Shown here one piece after another: positions 33,906-36,474 of a stretch of 36,474 nucleotides of DNA. Under the pieces are notes generated by a model that did no database searches, had not been told where the DNA came from, and saw nothing but the letters and a program-made list of their open reading frames with translations. The position numbers were made by a program, and so were the translations under genes. Positions within the stretch are counted from its first letter, which is position 1. Every line of letters starts with the position of its first letter. The stretch covers positions 1 to 36,474 of the forward strand of contig CALUSN010000004.1 in NCBI GenBank assembly GCA_944323435.1, written 5' to 3'. This DNA comes from Candidatus Gastranaerophilales bacterium. Its GTDB lineage: Bacteria > Cyanobacteriota > Vampirovibrionia > Gastranaerophilales > Gastranaerophilaceae.

Positions 33906-34221
33906 AAGATGGTATGACCATGACCCGAAACTATTGGAAGTTATTGAGCTTTTAAAAAACTATCAGGATGAACTAAAAGAACATGCTGTTGTTTTTCTTG
34001 ACAAATTGGAACAAAAGGTTTCAAAAGAAGCCTTAGACAGATTTTATGATCTTGTAAGACCGGTTAACGGGTGCAGATGGTATGATAAAGATCCTATTAT
34101 ATCAAAAACTGTAGAAATACTGCGTGTTGTTCCGCCGGAAGTTCAGCATGCCTGTGCTGAAAGGTTTATTAATGCTCTGAAAGAAATGGGAATTGAATAC
34201 GAGAGCCCTAATCATAGTTAA
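33889..34221 (+). CDS. Small protein with two RWYDxDP repeats (110 aa)
   Basis: The protein has 110 residues and two copies of a ~38-residue unit, residues 7-44 and 63-100, each beginning RWYD[HK]DP and followed by an amphipathic helix with E.L and a second helix. The copies share about a dozen identities at a constant 56-residue offset. I cannot name a family. It starts inside the murA coding region (17-bp overlap), behind AAAGGGGG, so it is translationally coupled. No signal peptide or membrane segment is seen. A regulator or partner of MurA is a possibility from context only. Confidence 0.8.
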   Translation: MSPAYKRWYDHDPKLLEVIELLKNYQDELKEHAVVFLDKLEQKVSKEALDRFYDLVRPVNGCRWYDKDPIISKTVEILRVVPPEVQHACAERFINALKEMGIEYESPNHS

Positions 34222-34228
34222 AAAAAAA

Positions 34229-34256
34229 GGATGTGTTATTGCACATCCCTTTTTTA
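34229..34256 (+). terminator. Rho-independent terminator of the murA unit
   Basis: GGATGTG (34229-34235) pairs with CACATCC (34242-34248), with an A-run before and a T-run after and one bulged C. It starts seven bases after the stop. It may also slow transcripts of the convergent minus-strand gene. Confidence 0.88.
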
Positions 34257-34258
34257 AC

Positions 34259-34690
34259 CTATTTTTTTAATTTATCTGTAAGGTCATTTGGTTTTAATTC
34301 TTTAATCTGGGCAGTTAACCTTTTTATAGTGTCGTTTTCTTCTCCAACACCGTAAAAGCCTGTTTCTAAAGTAATTTTCTTATCAGGTTTGAAAATTCTA
34401 TTTAATAAACTTTGGGATTTATCTTTCACTTTTAACGTTAACATAGAAGTACGGAACGATAATTTATGTCCGGCTTTGTCAAAAGAGTTGTATTTTTTTT
34501 TCTTGAATATTGCATTAACATCATATTTGCTGCATAAATTTGTAATAGCTTCTGATTCATTAAATGCTTTTATAAGCCCCTGCACTTTCGGATGCCTGTC
34601 TACATTGTAATATTTATTCATCTTTATTGATTTCAAGGCCGTAAAGCTTTGAGATGTGCCGTTGTTTGTACTAACACTATTAATTTGCAT
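34259..34690 (-). CDS. Small basic hypothetical protein (143 aa)
   Basis: The protein has 143 residues and is strongly basic. The first 20 residues are Ser/Thr/Asn-rich and disordered (MQINSVSTNN then SFTALKSI), then a helical segment, then short strands, then a Lys/Leu-rich helical end. There is no signal peptide or known motif. AAAGGATG lies before the ATG at 34690. The region upstream has a 10-bp hairpin and the 23-bp element shared with the 3434 gene, 30 nt from the start. The likely promoter overlaps this. Confidence 0.65.
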   Translation of the reverse strand: MQINSVSTNNGTSQSFTALKSIKMNKYYNVDRHPKVQGLIKAFNESEAITNLCSKYDVNAIFKKKKYNSFDKAGHKLSFRTSMLTLKVKDKSQSLLNRIFKPDKKITLETGFYGVGEENDTIKRLTAQIKELKPNDLTDKLKK

Positions 34691-34717
34691 AATTCATCAT
34701 CCTTTCTTTTCAATAAC

Positions 34718-34752
34718 ATAAAACCCGTAAAATTATTTTTTGCGGGTTTTAT
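34718..34752 (-). terminator. Hairpin after the glycosylphosphotransferase gene, overlapping a promoter-like element
   Basis: ATAAAACCCG (34718-34727) pairs perfectly with CGGGTTTTAT (34743-34752) with a 15-nt loop. It lies 24-58 bases after the minus-strand stop at 34776, so it could end that gene, but the minus-strand T-run is weak. The 23-bp element (34720-34742) repeated at 3468-3490 lies inside, which argues for a promoter or operator role as well. Confidence 0.5.
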
Positions 34753-34775
34753 ATAATAATGTTACAAAATTTTAC

Positions 34776-36119
34776 CTATCGACATCTACCTGAAATAACT
34801 TTTGCAGCGAACTGAATAAAAATTATTAGTTCCCAAAGAATATGTCTGTGCTTTATGTAATACAAGTCATAGGCAAGTCTGTCCTCAGAAGTCGGCTCGC
34901 AAACATTAACCTGCTGCCAGCCGCACCATCCCGGCCGAACCCAGTTTCTGCATTCCCAAAACGGCATTTTTTCTTTATTTTCATAATAAATTTCTTCTCT
35001 GACCGGACGGGGCCCAACAATGCTCATTTCTCCGCGTAAAACATTTATCATTTGCGGAAGCTCATCAATATGGAATTTTCTTAAAATTTTACAGAAAGGC
35101 ATAATCCTTTTATCATCATATTTAATTTCGGTTAAATCATCATCAAAATTTGCATCTACTTTATCCTGATACATTGTTCTGAATTTAATCATTTTGAAAG
35201 GTTTGCCAAATTTACCGATTCTCGTCTGCGTAAAAAATACCGGTCCGAAATCTGAAAGTTTTATTCCGATAACCGCTATTAGCGATAGAGGTATTGTAAT
35301 TAGCATTATAAGAATTGAGGCAATTATATCGCAAAATCTTTTCAGGTAGGCAAATATAAGAGCTTTTTTCTTGACACAGGCGTAAAAAAGCCAGTTGACA
35401 GTCATTTTGGATACAAGATATTTATGTGTAATTTTTTCGTAAAATTTAGGCATTCTCCAGACTTTTACACCGAGCGGAATACCTTTTATCAAATCCGTTA
35501 GAATTACCGCATCCATCCGCGATTTGACCGCAATAATTACAATTTTTACATTATTATCTTTAATTACAGCTTCGGAGTCACAGGTGAGACCCAATATCGG
35601 AATTGTAGAATCCTCATCTTCAATTGTATTCATATTATCATCCAGAAATCCTACAACTTTCATACCCAATTCCGGTCTGGACTGAATTTCTTCTGCTATA
35701 AGTTTTCCGTCCTGACCTGCGCCTACTATTAAAACATTTTTTACAGATTTAAAAAATTTTGTATAAATTAAATATATGCTCCTAATTAAAAGCAATCCAA
35801 AAAATGTTAAGATACCGTTTATGACTAACAACAGTATGGTAACTATATTAAAACCGCCCAGACAGAACGGAATACCTGCAAAAACCGTTGCAATTGTAAC
35901 ACCCTCAAAAAGAAGATACATATCCTTCAAACCGTATTTTTTTATTTCATAAAACCCTTTCAGGTAAAGAACCAGCATTGTAATTATCAAAAACCAGAGC
36001 ATTAAGTAGAAAAGAATTGTATACGGCACAAATGTTATAAAAGTATAAAGAGCCGCAATCATTATAATTAAAGCATCAACAATTGCTAGTATATAAACGG
36101 ATTTAGAAATAACAGGCAT
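34776..36119 (-). CDS. Polyprenyl glycosylphosphotransferase (WcaJ/EpsE-type)
   Basis: The protein has 447 residues from the ATG at 36119, chosen for AGGAG just upstream; the frame's first ATG is five codons earlier and contains that Shine-Dalgarno. Four N-terminal membrane helices are followed by a Rossmann-like domain (LIVGAGQDGKLIAEEI, FLDDN). The C-terminal catalytic domain has the transferase signatures KFRTMYQDK, DELPQMINVLRGEMSIVGPRPV and PGWCGWQQV. It moves a sugar-1-phosphate onto undecaprenyl phosphate, starting exopolysaccharide or O-antigen repeat units. No other sugar genes are adjacent. It lies downstream of uvrC on the same strand. Confidence 0.93.
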   Translation of the reverse strand: MPVISKSVYILAIVDALIIMIAALYTFITFVPYTILFYLMLWFLIITMLVLYLKGFYEIKKYGLKDMYLLFEGVTIATVFAGIPFCLGGFNIVTILLLVINGILTFFGLLLIRSIYLIYTKFFKSVKNVLIVGAGQDGKLIAEEIQSRPELGMKVVGFLDDNMNTIEDEDSTIPILGLTCDSEAVIKDNNVKIVIIAVKSRMDAVILTDLIKGIPLGVKVWRMPKFYEKITHKYLVSKMTVNWLFYACVKKKALIFAYLKRFCDIIASILIMLITIPLSLIAVIGIKLSDFGPVFFTQTRIGKFGKPFKMIKFRTMYQDKVDANFDDDLTEIKYDDKRIMPFCKILRKFHIDELPQMINVLRGEMSIVGPRPVREEIYYENKEKMPFWECRNWVRPGWCGWQQVNVCEPTSEDRLAYDLYYIKHRHILWELIIFIQFAAKVISGRCR

Positions 36120-36156
36120 ACGCTCTCCTATCATAAAAGTTTATTTAACTTACATT

Positions 36157-36162
36157 ATTATA
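36157..36162 (-). promoter_or_regulatory. -10 box (TATAAT) of the glycosylphosphotransferase gene
   Basis: The minus-strand TATAAT is 37 nt before the chosen ATG (36119), in the 97-bp gap after uvrC. A conventional leader with AGGAG follows. Confidence 0.45.
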
Positions 36163-36216
36163 ACACATTTAGAAGTTATGGTAAATGCTGTAACGCAGCT
36201 TGACATAAATCAAAAA

Positions 36217-36474
36217 TTAATTTTTCTTAACCGCAGATTTGCTTCGCAAATCTCTATGGAATGTTATTGCAAACCTGTGTGCTTCGTCTCTTATTCTCTG
36301 GATAAGATATAATGCGTTGGAGTCGCGTGGAAGCAGAATTGATTCGGATTGGTGCGGTAAAAAAACTTCTTCTTCGCGTTTTGCAAGAGATACAAAGTCA
36401 ATCCCGCCTTCTCCGACTTTTATTCCCATATCTTCAACTATTTGCATAACACTTGATAACTGACCTTTGCCGCC
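36217..36474 (-). CDS. uvrC: UvrABC system protein C, 3' end only
   Basis: The last 85 codons are visible; the gene runs off the window edge. GGKGQLSSV and the following LPRDSNALYLIQRIRDEAHRFAITFHRDLRSK are unmistakable UvrC RNase H-like endonuclease domain. Most UvrC proteins continue with about 55 residues of tandem helix-hairpin-helix (IPGIG...) after this point. Here the frame stops at once (KSAVKKN-stop), and no such motif follows in the next 95 bases in any frame I read. UvrC makes the incisions with UvrB at damaged DNA. Whether this form is fully active is open. Confidence 0.92.
   Translation of the reverse strand, partial: GGKGQLSSVMQIVEDMGIKVGEGGIDFVSLAKREEEVFLPHQSESILLPRDSNALYLIQRIRDEAHRFAITFHRDLRSKSAVKKN

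Noticed and set aside
36235-36251. Palindrome GATTTGC-TTC-GCAAATC near the uvrC stop
   Set aside because: It lies inside the coding sequence with no T-run. It may be a weak structure but I cannot support a terminator or a regulatory role.
1-36474. tRNA, rRNA, CRISPR array, insertion sequence or known riboswitch
   Set aside because: I read the intergenic regions for cloverleaf arms, regularly spaced repeats, transposase ORFs with terminal repeats and known aptamer cores and found none. A covariance-model search would be decisive.

Overview
The window is a low-GC (I estimate 35-40%), gene-dense chromosomal segment of a Gram-negative-type bacterium. An outer membrane is implied by a complete tripartite RND efflux operon with a TolC-type channel, and peptidoglycan synthesis by murA. 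A class I/II aminotransferase related to LL-diaminopimelate aminotransferases, a HEAT-repeat protein of the phycobilisome-lyase type, WG-repeat and SEC-C proteins and several large unrecognised membrane proteins suggest a non-photosynthetic relative of cyanobacteria (Vampirovibrionia/'Melainabacteria', perhaps gut Gastranaerophilales). That placement is inference from gene content only. I see no rRNA, tRNA, CRISPR array, insertion sequence or phage gene.

Layout. 1-879: 3' part of a coiled-coil protein. 881-2912 (-): U32-family RNA hydroxylase-like protein behind a small orphan gene. 2964-4047: two small orphan genes, the second behind a hairpin leader. 4095-6652: aminotransferase and SEC-C protein, convergent on a shared bidirectional terminator. 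6859-9072: large membrane protein with a 22-residue C-terminal repeat. 9191-11626: motA, motB and an overlapping unknown third gene. 11667-16653: uvrB, metG, a secreted WG-repeat protein and a secreted beta-rich protein. 16733-21247: three signalling-type genes (orphan GAF histidine kinase, HEAT-repeat protein, GAF plus degenerate HD-GYP protein). 21344-22243: EamA permease. 22247-28664 (-): MerR regulator, membrane fusion protein, RND pump and TolC-type channel. 28835-31988: membrane-anchored unknown protein and nadE, divergent from one promoter region. 32179-34221: small abundant-looking protein, then murA overlapping a tandem-repeat small protein. 34259-36474 (-): small orphan protein, polyprenyl glycosylphosphotransferase and the 3' end of uvrC.

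How the parts relate. The recognisable genes are housekeeping (NAD synthesis, tRNA charging, nucleotide excision repair, cell wall, motility, efflux, surface polysaccharide) mixed with lineage-specific orphans. The most notable signals are in control regions and domain architecture. At least five genes have a -10 box 6-8 nt before the ATG and no Shine-Dalgarno sequence, implying leaderless mRNAs beside genes with strong Shine-Dalgarno sites. The nadE divergent promoters share one self-complementary -35 hexamer, with exactly 17-bp spacers on both sides and an 11-bp dyad over one of them. uvrB has a perfect 11-bp dyad against its -10. The HD-GYP protein has lost its HD dyad. UvrC ends before the usual helix-hairpin-helix domain.
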